Below the pieces are notes generated by a model. The model was given only the letters and a program-made list of their open reading frames with translations, did no database searches and was not told the origin of the DNA. 64,000 nt of DNA from Lentzea sp033794685 (GTDB lineage Bacteria; Actinomycetota; Actinomycetes; Mycobacteriales; Pseudonocardiaceae): assembly GCA_033794685.1 (NCBI GenBank), contig JARAYZ010000002.1; one strand, 5' to 3'. Position numbers and translations under genes: made by a program. Shown in pieces: positions 41,332-51,408 of the stretch (its first letter is position 1; each line of letters opens with the position of its first letter).

Positions 41332-42891
41332 GTGGAACAGAAGACCCGTAGATGGATCCTGATCAGCGGGGCGCTCGTCACGACGGCCGTGGTCGGCGTG
41401 GCGGGCACCCTGCTCTGGTCGGGCAGCAGGACGGTGGTGATCGCCGACGCACCGGCGAAGAACACCGAGACCCCGTCGCAGATCGCCCACTCCTTCCTGA
41501 GCAGGGCGTTCTCCGGGCCCGCCAGCGCCGCCGTCTTCACCGACGCGCCGGACGCGGCGACCACGGCCCTGGAGGCCACGAAGGCCGGGATGAGCACGTC
41601 CGCCTACCAGGCGAGCGTGACGACGACCGAGGTTCCGCCCGCCGGCGCGCAGACCGCCGAGCTCACGGCGGCCGTCACGTGGACGATGCCGAGCGCGAGC
41701 GTGATGAAGTACGACGTCAAGCTCTCCATGAAACGGGTGAACGACGCCTGGAAGGTCCACTGGGACCCCACCGTCATCCACCCGCAGCTCACCACCGGCG
41801 CCGCCCTCACCTACCGCAAGGCGCTCGCCGAAGGTGCCCTGCTCGGCCGCAGTGGCAGCCCGCTGGACGCGCGTTCCCTCCCGGACGGCCTGTACAAGAC
41901 GATCGTCGGGGTGGTCGGCGACGTGCAGGGCGTCGACGGCTGGGAGGTCGGCATCACCGCGGGCGGCGCGTTCACGAAGCTCGACGGCAAGAAGGCCGAG
42001 GGCGGCGAGAAGATCACCGTCACCGTCGACCCGAACCGGCAGGCGGCGGCCCAGGCCGCGGTGGACGCGCTCCCGCAGGGCGCGGCGATCGTCGCGATCG
42101 AGGCCTCCACCAGCGAGATCCTGGCCGTGGCGCAGAACAAGGCGATGGTCGGCACCAACCCGTTCATCGGCCGCTACGCCCCCGGTTCGACGATGAAGAT
42201 CGTCACCGCCGCGGCGGCCATGAACGCGGGCCTCGTCCAGTCGGGCACCGCCGTCCCGTGCCCGGCCAAAGCCACCATCGGCACCCGCACGATCAGCAAC
42301 GCGGGCTTCGGCCACGACAGCGTGCCGTTCCACACGGCGTTCGCCCTGTCCTGCAACACGACGTTCGGTGAACTCGGCTCGAAGCTCGACGCGAACGCCC
42401 TGCCGGCCATGGCGAAGCGGTTCGGGCTGGGCGCCGACTGGGCCGTCCCCGGCGCCGAGACCAACACCGGCAAGGTCCCGCCCGCCACCGGTGACCAGCA
42501 GGTGGAGAACAGCTTCGGCCAGGGCAACGTGATGGCCAGCCCGTTCGGCATGGCGCTGGTGGCGGCGACCGTCGTGTCCGGCAGGACGCCGACGCCGACG
42601 TTGTTGCGCGGCAAGCCGTCCGAGGCGAACGACGTGGCGGCGGCCCCGCCCGCGGGCGTCCTGCCGCCGTTGCGCGCGATGATGCGCGAGGTCGTCACCT
42701 CCGGAACCGCGAAGCAGCTCGCCGGGATCCCCGGCCTGGCCGGGAAGACCGGCACGGCCGAGGTGGGCAGCGGCTCCGCCCACGGCTGGTTCGTCGGCTA
42801 CCAGAACAACGTGGCGTTCGCGGTCGTCGTGGAGAAGGCCGGTTCGTCGGAGAGCGCGATGAACGCCACGGCGGCGTTCCTCAAGGGCTGA
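41332..42891 (+). CDS. MecA-N type penicillin-binding transpeptidase
   Basis: A 519-residue class B penicillin-binding protein: a membrane anchor (residues 8-31), an NTF2-like MecA_N domain (about 45-155), a short dimerisation/linker part, then the transpeptidase with Ser286 (APGSTMK), the Ser340-Cys-Asn motif (LSCNTTF) and KTGTAEV at 472. MecA_N domains occur in low-affinity PBP2a of staphylococci and in actinobacterial PbpA-like enzymes; beta-lactam tolerance is a reasonable but untested idea. GTG 41332 has GGGGGAAC upstream. Overlaps the convergent response-regulator gene by 11 bases. Confidence 0.9.
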   Translation: MEQKTRRWILISGALVTTAVVGVAGTLLWSGSRTVVIADAPAKNTETPSQIAHSFLSRAFSGPASAAVFTDAPDAATTALEATKAGMSTSAYQASVTTTEVPPAGAQTAELTAAVTWTMPSASVMKYDVKLSMKRVNDAWKVHWDPTVIHPQLTTGAALTYRKALAEGALLGRSGSPLDARSLPDGLYKTIVGVVGDVQGVDGWEVGITAGGAFTKLDGKKAEGGEKITVTVDPNRQAAAQAAVDALPQGAAIVAIEASTSEILAVAQNKAMVGTNPFIGRYAPGSTMKIVTAAAAMNAGLVQSGTAVPCPAKATIGTRTISNAGFGHDSVPFHTAFALSCNTTFGELGSKLDANALPAMAKRFGLGADWAVPGAETNTGKVPPATGDQQVENSFGQGNVMASPFGMALVAATVVSGRTPTPTLLRGKPSEANDVAAAPPAGVLPPLRAMMREVVTSGTAKQLAGIPGLAGKTGTAEVGSGSAHGWFVGYQNNVAFAVVVEKAGSSESAMNATAAFLKG

Positions 42892-43516
42892 ACCGCTGCT
42901 CTCGCGGAACGAGCAATCCGCGGTGGAACGCCTCGGTGACCGCCGCCGCCCGGTCGCTCACCTCGAGCTTGGCGTAGATGTTGAGCAGGTGTGACTTGAC
43001 GGTGGCCTCGGTGATGAAGAGACCCCGGGCCACGTCGCGGTTCGTCGCCCCGCCGGCGACGAACCGCAGCACCTCCAGCTCACGCGGGCTGAGCACCTCC
43101 GCGACGGCACCGCGCACCCGTTTCATCAGCAACGCCGCCGCGGCCGGGGCGAGCACGGCCTCGCCCCGCGCGGTGGCCCTGACCGCGCGCACGAGTTCGT
43201 CCCGCGGAGCGTCCTTGAGCAGGTAGCCGGTGGCGCCCGCCTCGATCGCCGCGACCACGTCGCCGTCGTTGTCGTAGGTGGTCAGCACCAGCACGTGCGT
43301 GGTGCCGGCCAGTTCCCTGGTCGCGGCGATGCCGTCCGTGCCCGGCATGCGCAGGTCCATCAGCACGACGTCGGGTGCGAGCGTTTTCGCGAGCCGCACC
43401 GCCTCGGCGCCGTCACCCGCCTCCCCGACCACCTCGAAGCCGGGGTCCTGGGCGAACAGGCTCGTGAGACCGTCCCGGACGACCGGGTGGTCGTCGACGA
43501 CCAGCACCTTGATCAC
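42881..43516 (-). CDS. NarL/LuxR-family response regulator
   Basis: A 211-residue regulator: receiver with Asp54 (VVLMDLRMPGTDG) and LLKDAPRDEL, then a LuxR HTH (LSPRELEVLRFVAGGATNRDVARGL and ITEATVKSHLLNIYAKL). Partner of the kinase just upstream, whose stop it overlaps (GTGA at 43516-43513). Targets unknown. Confidence 0.93.
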   Translation of the reverse strand: MIKVLVVDDHPVVRDGLTSLFAQDPGFEVVGEAGDGAEAVRLAKTLAPDVVLMDLRMPGTDGIAATRELAGTTHVLVLTTYDNDGDVVAAIEAGATGYLLKDAPRDELVRAVRATARGEAVLAPAAAALLMKRVRGAVAEVLSPRELEVLRFVAGGATNRDVARGLFITEATVKSHLLNIYAKLEVSDRAAAVTEAFHRGLLVPREQRFSP

Positions 43517-44667
43517 GCTCTCGCCTCCACTGGCACGCGGGCCGAGACTCCTGTGCCCGCACCGGGTTCGGACTCGATCTGCACGGTGCCCGCCAGACCT
43601 TCGATCCGCTGCCGCATCGCCTCGAGCCCGAACCCGTGCCCGGTCCGCGCGTGGTCGAAGCCGCGGCCGTCGTCCCGCACGTCCAGCGCCACCTCGTTCT
43701 CCAGGTACGACAAGGTGACGCCGACCCGGCCGGCCCGCGCGTGCCTCGCCACGTTCGCCAGCGCCTCCTGCGCCGCCCGGAGCAGCGCGAACTCGGCCTC
43801 GTGCGCGAGCGGCCGCGCCTGCCCGGTGGTGACGACCCTGGCCGGGATGTCGTGCAGCGCCGACCACTTCTCGGTGACGCTGGTGAGCGCCTCGTGCAGC
43901 CGGGCGGTCCGCAGCGGTTCGGGACGCAGTGCCGAGACGGACCGTCTCGTCTCGTCGAGGCTCTCCCGGGCGAGCCCGGCCGCGGCCGTGACGTGCCGCC
44001 GCCACGTCGACTCGTCGGCCGCGCGGAGCTGGCTGATGATGCCGGTCAGCCCCTGGGCCAGGGTGTCGTGGATCTCCCGCGCCATCCGCTGGCGTTCGTC
44101 GCGCACCCCGGCCTCCCTGGCCTGCGCCACCAGCTGCTCGTGCAGGGTGGCGTTGTCCGCCAACGACTCCGCGAGCCTGCGGTTCGCCTCGCGTGCCTGG
44201 GCGAGCGCCTCCTCGCGGTCCGCCTCCTGCCGTTCAAACTTGCGCAGCACGAACGCGTACGCGCACATCGGCACGGCGTTGCCGGCCATGACGGCGACCC
44301 AGATGGCGACGCCGCCGACCGTGGACTTGTCGATTCCGTACGCCTGGGCCGTTCCCGCGATGGCCGCGACGCCTGCGATGGCGGCCGGCTGCCAGGGGAA
44401 GGGCACTGTCCGGAACGTGTAGAAGTACGGCACCGGGGTGAGGAACCCGAACAACGGGTTGAGCACCACCAACACTCCCGTGAGCACGGTCAGCCCGCCG
44501 GCGAACACCCAGGGGTGGGCGGTTTTCAGCGCCATCCCCGCCGCCAGCCAGGCCGCCACGACCGCGCACAGCACGAGTTCGGCGAGCACCGGTCGTTGGT
44601 CGAGCGTGGTGGCGGCGGCCAGCAACGCCAGCAGGACGTACGGCCACCGCGCCACCGGAATGCTCAT
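43513..44667 (-). CDS. NarL-type sensor histidine kinase
   Basis: A 384-residue kinase with about five to six N-terminal membrane helices and almost no extracellular loop (intramembrane-sensing type), a coiled coil (RKFERQEADREEALAQAREANRRL), the HisKA_3 phosphorylation site in MAREIHDTLAQGLTGI, and an ATPase domain with ANVARHARAG and DDGRGFD. GGGAGG seven bases before ATG 44667 fixes the start. Intramembrane-sensing kinases of this type often monitor envelope stress; here a PBP gene is convergent downstream. Confidence 0.92.
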   Translation of the reverse strand: MSIPVARWPYVLLALLAAATTLDQRPVLAELVLCAVVAAWLAAGMALKTAHPWVFAGGLTVLTGVLVVLNPLFGFLTPVPYFYTFRTVPFPWQPAAIAGVAAIAGTAQAYGIDKSTVGGVAIWVAVMAGNAVPMCAYAFVLRKFERQEADREEALAQAREANRRLAESLADNATLHEQLVAQAREAGVRDERQRMAREIHDTLAQGLTGIISQLRAADESTWRRHVTAAAGLARESLDETRRSVSALRPEPLRTARLHEALTSVTEKWSALHDIPARVVTTGQARPLAHEAEFALLRAAQEALANVARHARAGRVGVTLSYLENEVALDVRDDGRGFDHARTGHGFGLEAMRQRIEGLAGTVQIESEPGAGTGVSARVPVEARA

Positions 44668-44695
44668 CCGCGTCCCTCCCCAGGTGTGCGCGAGC

Positions 44696-46309
44696 CTAGC
44701 GAGGTTCGATGGCCTGGCGAGGTTCGATCGCGAGGGCGTGCGTGAAGACGTTGCGCGGGTCCCAGCGGGCCTTGATCCGTTGCAGGCGCGGGTAGTTGTC
44801 CTTGTGGTAGAGGCACTGCGCGGACACGCCGGACGTGTTCCACCGCGGGTCGGCCAGGTCGGCGTCGGCGTAGTTGATGTACGAACCGTCGTTGACCTCG
44901 TTGGGCACCGGCACGCCACCGGTGTCCGCGTACACGTCGCGGTAGAGCGCGCGCACCCAGGCGAGGTTGGCCGCGTCTTCCTGTTCCTCGGTCCAAACCG
45001 ACTGGTAGACCGCCTTCATCACCACGTCCCGTTGCGCGATCGCGGTGTCCTGCGGCTTCACCGCGTTGGCCTGCCCGCCGTAGCCGATCAGCAGCACGCT
45101 GCCCGACTCCCCACCCGGCGTGATGAGGTTGCGCCACAAGGCGTTCAGCTGCTTTGGGGTGAACGATCGCCGCAGGTAGGCCGCCTTGATCTTGTACCGC
45201 CGGGTGAGCACGTCCCCCGGCTCGCCGGTGCCCGGCCACGTCATCCGGTGCAGCCACGGCATCGGCTTGCGCAGGTCGAACACCGGCGTGAGATCGAGGC
45301 CCGCCGACACCGCGCGCACGAACTCCGTGATCATCGCGTCGACTCCCGGCAGGTCCGCGTCGGCCTGCACCGCCAGCATCACGACCCCGCCGGCCTGGTG
45401 CTTCACCTCGAGGATCCCGTACAGCCCAGCCTCCGGGACGCCCGGCGCGCTGTGGCGCTCGTGCCACGTCCCGAAGTTGCGCAGCACCCCGTTGAGCTTC
45501 TCCTCGGTGAACTGCCCCCAGTCCCAGAACACCACGTGCTGCACCATGTTCCTGGGCACGGGTGGCAACAGGTGCTCGCCTCCGGGCGACCGCAGCCAGT
45601 ACTGGGTCACCACCCCGAAGTTGCCGCCACCGCCCCCGGTGTGCGCCCACCACAGTTCGCGGTTCGGGTCGTCCTCCTCCCGCGTCGCAACCACGACGCG
45701 TGCCTTGCCGTCCTTGCCGACCACCACGACCTCGACGCCGTACAGGTGATCCACCACGGCCCCGTACCGCCGCGACAACGGCCCGTACCCGCCACCCGCG
45801 ATGTGCCCTCCGGCCCCTACCTCGGGACATCCGCCGCCGGGAATCGTGACGCCCCACCCCGCGCACAACGCCCGGTACACCTGCCCGAGCGTCGCACCGG
45901 GCCGCACCGAGAACGCCTGCCTCCGCTCGTCGAACCCGACCTCGTTCATGGCCGACAGGTCGAGCAACGTCCTGACCTCGGGCGCGGCCGTGAGGTTCTC
46001 GAAGCAGTGCCCACCGCTGCGCACCGCGATCCGCCGCCCGGCCCGCACCGCCTCGTCGACCGCACGCACCACCTGGTCTGCCGACGCCGCCACCCGGATC
46101 TCGTCGGGCTGCCCGGCGAACCGGAAGTTGTTGCCCCGCAGGAGGTTCTCGTACCGCACGTCGCCGGGCCCGATCCGCACGGCCGCCTGGCCCGGCCCCG
46201 CGGGAGCGCCGGCCGCGCGTCCCTGACCCATCAGGCCGCCTGCCGCCACGACTCCCGCGCCCGCCATCAGCGCCCGCCGGCTCAGGTGCCCGCCCCCGGA
46301 GTTGCTCAT
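44696..46309 (-). CDS. Tat-exported BBE-family flavoprotein oxidase
   Basis: A 537-residue berberine-bridge-enzyme-like oxidase. The N-terminus SRRALMAGAG gives a twin-arginine signal peptide (residues 8-35). The FAD domain carries both covalent attachment sites: His101 in VRSGGHCFEN and Cys161 in GVTIPGGGCPEVGAGG, so FAD is bicovalent. The C-terminal YINYADADLAD and HKDNYPRLQRIKARWDP segments are the BBE domain. Such enzymes oxidise sugars, alcohols or secondary metabolites with oxygen. GGAGGGG lies six bases before ATG 46309. Secretion suggests an extracellular carbohydrate or aromatic substrate. Confidence 0.92.
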   Translation of the reverse strand: MSNSGGGHLSRRALMAGAGVVAAGGLMGQGRAAGAPAGPGQAAVRIGPGDVRYENLLRGNNFRFAGQPDEIRVAASADQVVRAVDEAVRAGRRIAVRSGGHCFENLTAAPEVRTLLDLSAMNEVGFDERRQAFSVRPGATLGQVYRALCAGWGVTIPGGGCPEVGAGGHIAGGGYGPLSRRYGAVVDHLYGVEVVVVGKDGKARVVVATREEDDPNRELWWAHTGGGGGNFGVVTQYWLRSPGGEHLLPPVPRNMVQHVVFWDWGQFTEEKLNGVLRNFGTWHERHSAPGVPEAGLYGILEVKHQAGGVVMLAVQADADLPGVDAMITEFVRAVSAGLDLTPVFDLRKPMPWLHRMTWPGTGEPGDVLTRRYKIKAAYLRRSFTPKQLNALWRNLITPGGESGSVLLIGYGGQANAVKPQDTAIAQRDVVMKAVYQSVWTEEQEDAANLAWVRALYRDVYADTGGVPVPNEVNDGSYINYADADLADPRWNTSGVSAQCLYHKDNYPRLQRIKARWDPRNVFTHALAIEPRQAIEPR

Positions 46310-46543
46310 CGCCGTCCCCTCCACGTTGTGGTCTCCCCGTGGCGGAAGGAGTTCCTGGAGCGCAAGCCGTTGGCGCGAAGCGACCACAGCAGGTCATGCG
46401 GCCCCGGAAACGCGTCAGGGACTTCCCTCCGCCTCGGTAGCTCTCACCGTGGCGGAACGAAGTCCCCGCGACATCAGCCGATCACCCGGCACGAGGGATG
46501 AGCCGCGGACCAACCGATCGGCTGGTCCGCACCCCGGCCGGAG

Positions 46544-48433
46544 TCAGTTCGCCTGCGGCACCCCGAGCCGTTCGCTGAACTTCGGCGTCGGCAGCACGCC
46601 GACGACCGGCGGCTCGGCGAACTGGGTGTTGTACAGGTCCGCGTAGCGGCCCTCGGCCGTCATCAGCTCGGTGTGCGTGCCTCGTTCGACGATGTCGCCG
46701 TGCTCCAGCACCAGGATCTGGTCGGCCGCGCGGATCGTCGAGAGGCGGTGGGCGATCACCAGGGACGTGCGGCCCTGCAGCGCCTCGGTCAGCGCCTCCT
46801 GCACGGCGGCCTCCGACTCCGAGTCGAGGTGCGCGGTGGCCTCGTCCAGGATCACCACGCGGGGCTTCGCGAGCAGCAGACGGGCGATGGTGAGGCGTTG
46901 CCGCTCGCCACCGGACAGGCGGTAGCCGCGCTCGCCGACCACCGTGTCGAGCTGGTCCGGCAGCGAGGTCACCAGGTCCAGCAGGCGGGCCCGGCGCAGT
47001 GAGTCCCACAGTTCGTCGTCGGTGGCTCCGGGGGCGGCGTACTCCAGGTTCGCCCGGATCGTGTCGTGGAACAGGTGGCCGTCCTGGGTGACCACGCCGA
47101 CGGACGAGCGGAGCGCGTCGAAGGTCAGGTCGCGGACGTCGACGCCCGACAGGCGCACGGCGCCGGAGTCGACGTCGTAGAGCCGCGGGACGAGTGAGGC
47201 GAGGGTGGACTTGCCCGCCCCGGACGAGCCGACCAGCGCCACGAGCTGACCTGCCTCGGCCTTGAAGCTGATGCCGTGCAACACTTCCTCGCCGCCGCGA
47301 GTGTCCAAAGTGGCCACGGACTCCAGCGAGGCCAGCGACACCTTGTCCGCGGACGGGTAGGCGAAGCGCACGTCGGAGAACTCCACCGACACCGGGCCCT
47401 CGGGCACCGCGCGGGCGTCGGGCTTCTCCTTGATCATCGGGTCGAGGTCCAGCACCTCGAAGACGCGCTCGAACGACACCAGCGCCGTCATCAGGTCGAC
47501 GCGGGCGTTCGCGAGCGCCGTCAGCGGGGCGTACAGGCGGGTCAGCAGGAGGGCGAGCGACACCACGGCGCCGGCCGCGAGGTGCCCGGTCAGCGCGAGG
47601 TAGCCGCCCAGGCCGTAGACCAGCGCCTGCGCGAGGGCCGAGACCAATGTCAGGCCCGTCATGAACCAGCGGGTGGCCATCGCCGTCCGGATTCCGATGT
47701 CGCGGACCTGCGCGGCCTTCTCGGAGAACTCCTCCTCCTCACGGGCCGGACGGCCGAAGAGCTTCACCAGCGTCGCGCCGGGCGCGGAGAAGCGCTCGGT
47801 CGACTGGGTGACCATCGAGGCGTTCAAGGTCGAGGCCTCGCGCTGCATGTCCGCCATCCGGCGGCCCATCCGCTTGGCCGGCAACACGAACACCGGCAGC
47901 AGCACCAACGCCAGAGCCGTGACCTGCCACGACAGCGTGAACATGACACCCAGCGACAGCACCAGCTGGATGATGTTCGTGACGAAGCCGGACAGCGTCG
48001 AGGTGAAGGCGCGCTGGGCGCCGATCACGTCGTTGTTCAGGCGCGAGACGAGCGCGCCGGTGCGGGTGCGCGTGAAGAACGCGACGGGCATCTTCTGCAC
48101 ATGACCGAACACGGCCCGGCGCAGGTCGTAGATCAGGCCTTCACCGATGCGCGTCGACTGCCAGCGCTCGACCACGCCCAGACCGGCGTCGACCACGGCG
48201 ATCAGCGCGATCGCCACGGCGAGCCACACGACGACCGAGGGGACGGAGCCGCGGACGATCGCGTCGACCACGCGACCGGCCAGCAGCGGCGTCGACACCG
48301 CGAGCACCGACGAGACGACCGTCAGCAGCAGGAACACCAGCAGCTTCGCCCGGTGCGGCCCGGCGAAGGCCAGCACTCGCCGGAAGGTCCCCCGGCGCAC
48401 CTTGGCAGGCGCGTCCGAGGTCACCCCCATCAT
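46544..48433 (-). CDS. ABC exporter, fused permease-ATPase
   Basis: A 629-residue type IV ABC exporter half-transporter: six membrane helices (FAGPHRAKLLVFLLLTVVSS onward), then the ATPase with Walker A GSSGAGKST, Q-loop VVTQDGHLF, signature LSGGERQR, Walker B VVILDEAT and H-loop VIAHRLST. It works as a homodimer exporting a lipid, peptide or drug. Start chosen at ATG 48433 (ATG 48430 is adjacent); no strong Shine-Dalgarno. Monocistronic. Confidence 0.93.
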   Translation of the reverse strand: MMGVTSDAPAKVRRGTFRRVLAFAGPHRAKLLVFLLLTVVSSVLAVSTPLLAGRVVDAIVRGSVPSVVVWLAVAIALIAVVDAGLGVVERWQSTRIGEGLIYDLRRAVFGHVQKMPVAFFTRTRTGALVSRLNNDVIGAQRAFTSTLSGFVTNIIQLVLSLGVMFTLSWQVTALALVLLPVFVLPAKRMGRRMADMQREASTLNASMVTQSTERFSAPGATLVKLFGRPAREEEEFSEKAAQVRDIGIRTAMATRWFMTGLTLVSALAQALVYGLGGYLALTGHLAAGAVVSLALLLTRLYAPLTALANARVDLMTALVSFERVFEVLDLDPMIKEKPDARAVPEGPVSVEFSDVRFAYPSADKVSLASLESVATLDTRGGEEVLHGISFKAEAGQLVALVGSSGAGKSTLASLVPRLYDVDSGAVRLSGVDVRDLTFDALRSSVGVVTQDGHLFHDTIRANLEYAAPGATDDELWDSLRRARLLDLVTSLPDQLDTVVGERGYRLSGGERQRLTIARLLLAKPRVVILDEATAHLDSESEAAVQEALTEALQGRTSLVIAHRLSTIRAADQILVLEHGDIVERGTHTELMTAEGRYADLYNTQFAEPPVVGVLPTPKFSERLGVPQAN

Positions 48434-48523
48434 GAATCGCCAAGAGCTGTAACCGTCCACGCTGATAAGAACAGCACAGCGGTCTGACAATTCCTTCGCG
48501 GACGACTCGCGAACGGGAAAGGT

Positions 48524-49336
48524 TCAGCTTTGAGCGGACAGAGCCGCGAACGACTGGAGCCGGCGCAGCTGGGCGGCGCGCTCCACCGCGAGCTGGGTCT
48601 GCGCGTCGACACCCGAGGCGGCGGACGCGATCAGCGCCAGCGTCTCCGTCACGGCACCGGCCATCGGCTTCAGCACGGCGGCCACCAGCTCGTCGACGGC
48701 GGCGTCCAGCCCGTCCGCGGGCACGACGGAGTTCGCGAGGCCGATCCGCAGCGATTCCTCCGCCTTGACCCGGCGGGAGGTCACGCACATCTCGGCCGCG
48801 CGCGAGTACCCCACGAGTCGCACCAGCGGCAGCGTGCCGCCGAGGTCGGGCACCAGACCCAGCCCGGTCTCGGCCATGCAGAACTGCGCGTCCTCGGCGA
48901 GCACGCGGAAGTCGCACGCCAGCGCCAACTGGAACCCCGCGCCGATGGCATGCCCGTGCACAGCGGCGATCGTCACGCGTGCCGGGTCGCGCAGCCAGGT
49001 GAACCCGGCCTGGTACGACGCGATGCGGGCGTCCGCCTCCTCAGGAGACAGCGCCAGGATCGCCCCGAGACCACCGGGTTCGCCGTCGACGGGCTCACCG
49101 GTGAACATCCGCCGGTCCAGCCCCGCCGAGAAGGCGCGGCCGGAACCCCGGACGACCACGACGCGGACGTCCGGGTCCAGCTGTTCGCCGATGTGCCGCA
49201 ACGCCTGCCAGGTGGCCGGCGTCTGCGCGTTGAGCACGTCGGGACGATCGAGCGTGATGGTCGCGCGCGGCCCGGAGATCGCGAGCCGAACGCCACCGCG
49301 CTCGAGCACGCCAGCGTCGATGGAAGGCACTGGCAT
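48524..49336 (-). CDS. enoyl-CoA hydratase/isomerase
   Basis: A 270-residue crotonase-fold enzyme: the oxyanion-hole segments VRGSGRAFSAGLDRRMF and AAVHGHAIGAGFQLALACDFRV, and the catalytic-glutamate region MAETGLGLVPDLGGTLPL. It hydrates or isomerises acyl-CoA intermediates in beta-oxidation or related routes. ATG 49336 has GGAGGT upstream. The order enoyl-CoA hydratase, HTH protein, ABC-F, SDR is, from memory, conserved in other actinomycetes. Confidence 0.9.
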   Translation of the reverse strand: MPVPSIDAGVLERGGVRLAISGPRATITLDRPDVLNAQTPATWQALRHIGEQLDPDVRVVVVRGSGRAFSAGLDRRMFTGEPVDGEPGGLGAILALSPEEADARIASYQAGFTWLRDPARVTIAAVHGHAIGAGFQLALACDFRVLAEDAQFCMAETGLGLVPDLGGTLPLVRLVGYSRAAEMCVTSRRVKAEESLRIGLANSVVPADGLDAAVDELVAAVLKPMAGAVTETLALIASAASGVDAQTQLAVERAAQLRRLQSFAALSAQS

Positions 49337-49395
49337 GGTCGTTACCTCCGGCGGACTAGAAGCTAGTTACCGGAGAGTAGCAGTCTGAGTTTTGG

Positions 49396-49605
49396 TTACT
49401 TCTTCTTCGTCCGGGTGGCGCCACCGCGACCGCGCAGCGTGACCCCGGATTCGGAGAGAACCCGGTGCACGAAGCCGTAGGAACGCCCGGTGCTCTCCGC
49501 CAAAGCCCGGATGCTCGCGCCCTTTTCGTACTTCTTCTTCAGGTCAGCGGCCAGCTTGTCCCGCGTGGCGCCGGTGATCCGGGCACCCTTCTTCAGGTCA
49601 GCCAC
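49396..49605 (-). CDS. short actinobacterial HTH protein
   Basis: A 69-residue basic protein, almost entirely a helix-turn-helix: LKKKYEKGASIRALAESTGRSYGFVHRVL followed by a Gly/Arg/Lys tail (LRGRGGATRTKKK). This is a conserved short actinobacterial family with a homeodomain-like resolvase HTH. The basic tail suggests non-specific DNA or RNA contact. GTG 49605 gives the family N-terminus (VADLKKGARI), with GGAAGG upstream. It lies between enoyl-CoA hydratase and ABC-F genes on the same strand. Confidence 0.82.
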   Translation of the reverse strand: MADLKKGARITGATRDKLAADLKKKYEKGASIRALAESTGRSYGFVHRVLSESGVTLRGRGGATRTKKK

Positions 49606-49779
49606 CTTGTCCCGCCTTCCGTACGAGCAGGTGGGCCGTTGCACGGCCCCTGTCGTCGCAATGATCGAACAGGAACCGGCAGAACGCCAGGTGATCAAGC
49701 AAAGAGATCGCCGAACGGTCGATTCGATCACACTGAGTTGATCACAGAACGCGCTCGGTAACCCTTTGACGGGTGGAGA

Positions 49780-51408
49780 TCACGCCAGCTGAACGAGGTC
49801 CAGGTAGTCCTCGGACCAGTGGTCCTCGGTGCCGTCGGGCAGCAGGATCACCCGCTCCGGCTCCAGTGCCTCGACCGCGCCGGGGTCGTGCGTCACCAGG
49901 ACGACAGCGCCCTCGTAGCGCCGCAACGCGTCGAGAACCTGCTCGCGCGAGGCCGGGTCGAGGTTGTTCGTCGGCTCGTCGAGCAGCAGCACGTTCGCCG
50001 CCGACGACACCAGACCGGCCAGTGCGAGCCGCGTCTTCTCGCCACCGGACAACGTGCCCGCGGGCTGGTCGAGCTGCTCGCCGGTGAACAGGAACGTGCC
50101 GAGCAGCGAGCGCAGCTTCTGCTCCTGCTCGTCCGGCGCCATGTGCCGGATGTTCTGCCACACCGACGCGTCGTGGTCGAGCGTCTCGTGCTCCTGCGCG
50201 AAGTAGCCGATCTTCAGGCCGTGACCGGGCACGATCTTGCCCGCGTCCATCTTCTCGCTGCCGCCCAGCAACCGCAGCAGCGTCGTCTTGCCGGCGCCGT
50301 TGAAGCCGAGGACGACGACGCGGGAACCCTTGTCGATGGCCAGGTCCACGCCGGTGAAGATCTCCAGCGAGCCGTAGGACTTGCTCAGACCCTCTGCCAT
50401 CAAAGGGGTCTTGCCGCACGAGGCGGGCGCCGGGAAGGTGATCCGCGCGACCTTGTCGCTCTGGCGCACGTCGTCGAGACCGTCGAGCAGCTTCTGCGCG
50501 CGCTTCGCCATGTTCTGCGCCGCAACGGCCTTCGTGGCCTTCGCGCCCATCTTGGCGGCCTGCACCATCAGCGCGCCGGCCTTCTTCTCGGCGTTGGCGC
50601 GCTCACGGCGACGGCGCTTCTCGTCCGTCGCGCGGGCTTCGAGGTACTTCTTCCAGCCGAGGTTGTAGATGTCGACCTCGCCGCGGATCGCGTCGAGGAA
50701 CCACACCTTGTTCACGACGTCGTCGAGCAGCTCGACGTCGTGGGAGATCACGACGAGGCCGCCGTCGTGCGACTTGAGGAAGCCGCGCAGCCACGTGATC
50801 GAGTCGGCGTCGAGGTGGTTCGTGGGCTCGTCGATCAGCAGGATCGTGCTCGACTTGGCGCCGACGCCGGCCTCGGAGGCGGCGAACAGGATGCGGGCCA
50901 GCTCGACGCGGCGGCGCTGACCACCGGACAGCGTGCTCAGCGGCTGCGCGAGGACCCGGTCCGGCAGACCGAGGTTCGAGCAGATGCGGGCGGCCTCGGA
51001 CTCGGCGGCGTACCCGCCCAGCGAGGAGAAGCGCTCCTCCAGCTTGCCGTACTTGGTGACGGCCTTGTCGAGCTCGTCGGGGTCGACCAGCTCGGACATC
51101 TTCGACTGGGCCTTCTCCATGTCGCGGAGCAGCTGGTCGAGGCCGCGCGCGGACAGCACGCGGTCCTTGGCGATGACGGAGAGGTCGCCCTCACGCGGGT
51201 CCTGCGGCAGGTAGCCGAGCGCGCCCTTGCGCATGATGGCGCCGGCGTACGGCTCGCCCTCACCGGCGAGAACGCGGAGGGAGGTGGTCTTGCCGGCACC
51301 GTTGCGGCCCACGAGGCCGATGCGGTCGCCGGGCTGAACGCGCAGGTTGGCGCCGCTCACGAGAATGCGTGAGCCCGCGCGCAACTCCATGTCAGTTGCG
51401 GTGATCAA
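49780..51408 (-). CDS. ABC-F family ATPase
   Basis: A 542-residue soluble protein with two ABC ATPase domains and no membrane part: Walker A GLVGRNGAGKTT and VLGFNGAGKTT, signatures LSGGQRRRVELA and LSGGEKTRLALA, Walker B LLIDEPTNHLD and LLLDEPTNNLD. The inter-domain linker is long and basic (EARATDEKRRRRERANAEKKAG), as in ribosome-acting ABC-F proteins. Such proteins bind the ribosomal E site; some rescue stalled ribosomes or protect from antibiotics. TTG 51408 with CGGAG six bases upstream gives the family start LITATDMEL. Confidence 0.92.
   Translation of the reverse strand: MITATDMELRAGSRILVSGANLRVQPGDRIGLVGRNGAGKTTSLRVLAGEGEPYAGAIMRKGALGYLPQDPREGDLSVIAKDRVLSARGLDQLLRDMEKAQSKMSELVDPDELDKAVTKYGKLEERFSSLGGYAAESEAARICSNLGLPDRVLAQPLSTLSGGQRRRVELARILFAASEAGVGAKSSTILLIDEPTNHLDADSITWLRGFLKSHDGGLVVISHDVELLDDVVNKVWFLDAIRGEVDIYNLGWKKYLEARATDEKRRRRERANAEKKAGALMVQAAKMGAKATKAVAAQNMAKRAQKLLDGLDDVRQSDKVARITFPAPASCGKTPLMAEGLSKSYGSLEIFTGVDLAIDKGSRVVVLGFNGAGKTTLLRLLGGSEKMDAGKIVPGHGLKIGYFAQEHETLDHDASVWQNIRHMAPDEQEQKLRSLLGTFLFTGEQLDQPAGTLSGGEKTRLALAGLVSSAANVLLLDEPTNNLDPASREQVLDALRRYEGAVVLVTHDPGAVEALEPERVILLPDGTEDHWSEDYLDLVQLA

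Noticed and set aside
41317..42783. 488-codon minus-strand frame over the MecA-N PBP
   Set aside because: Antisense; the plus strand has all three transpeptidase motifs in order.
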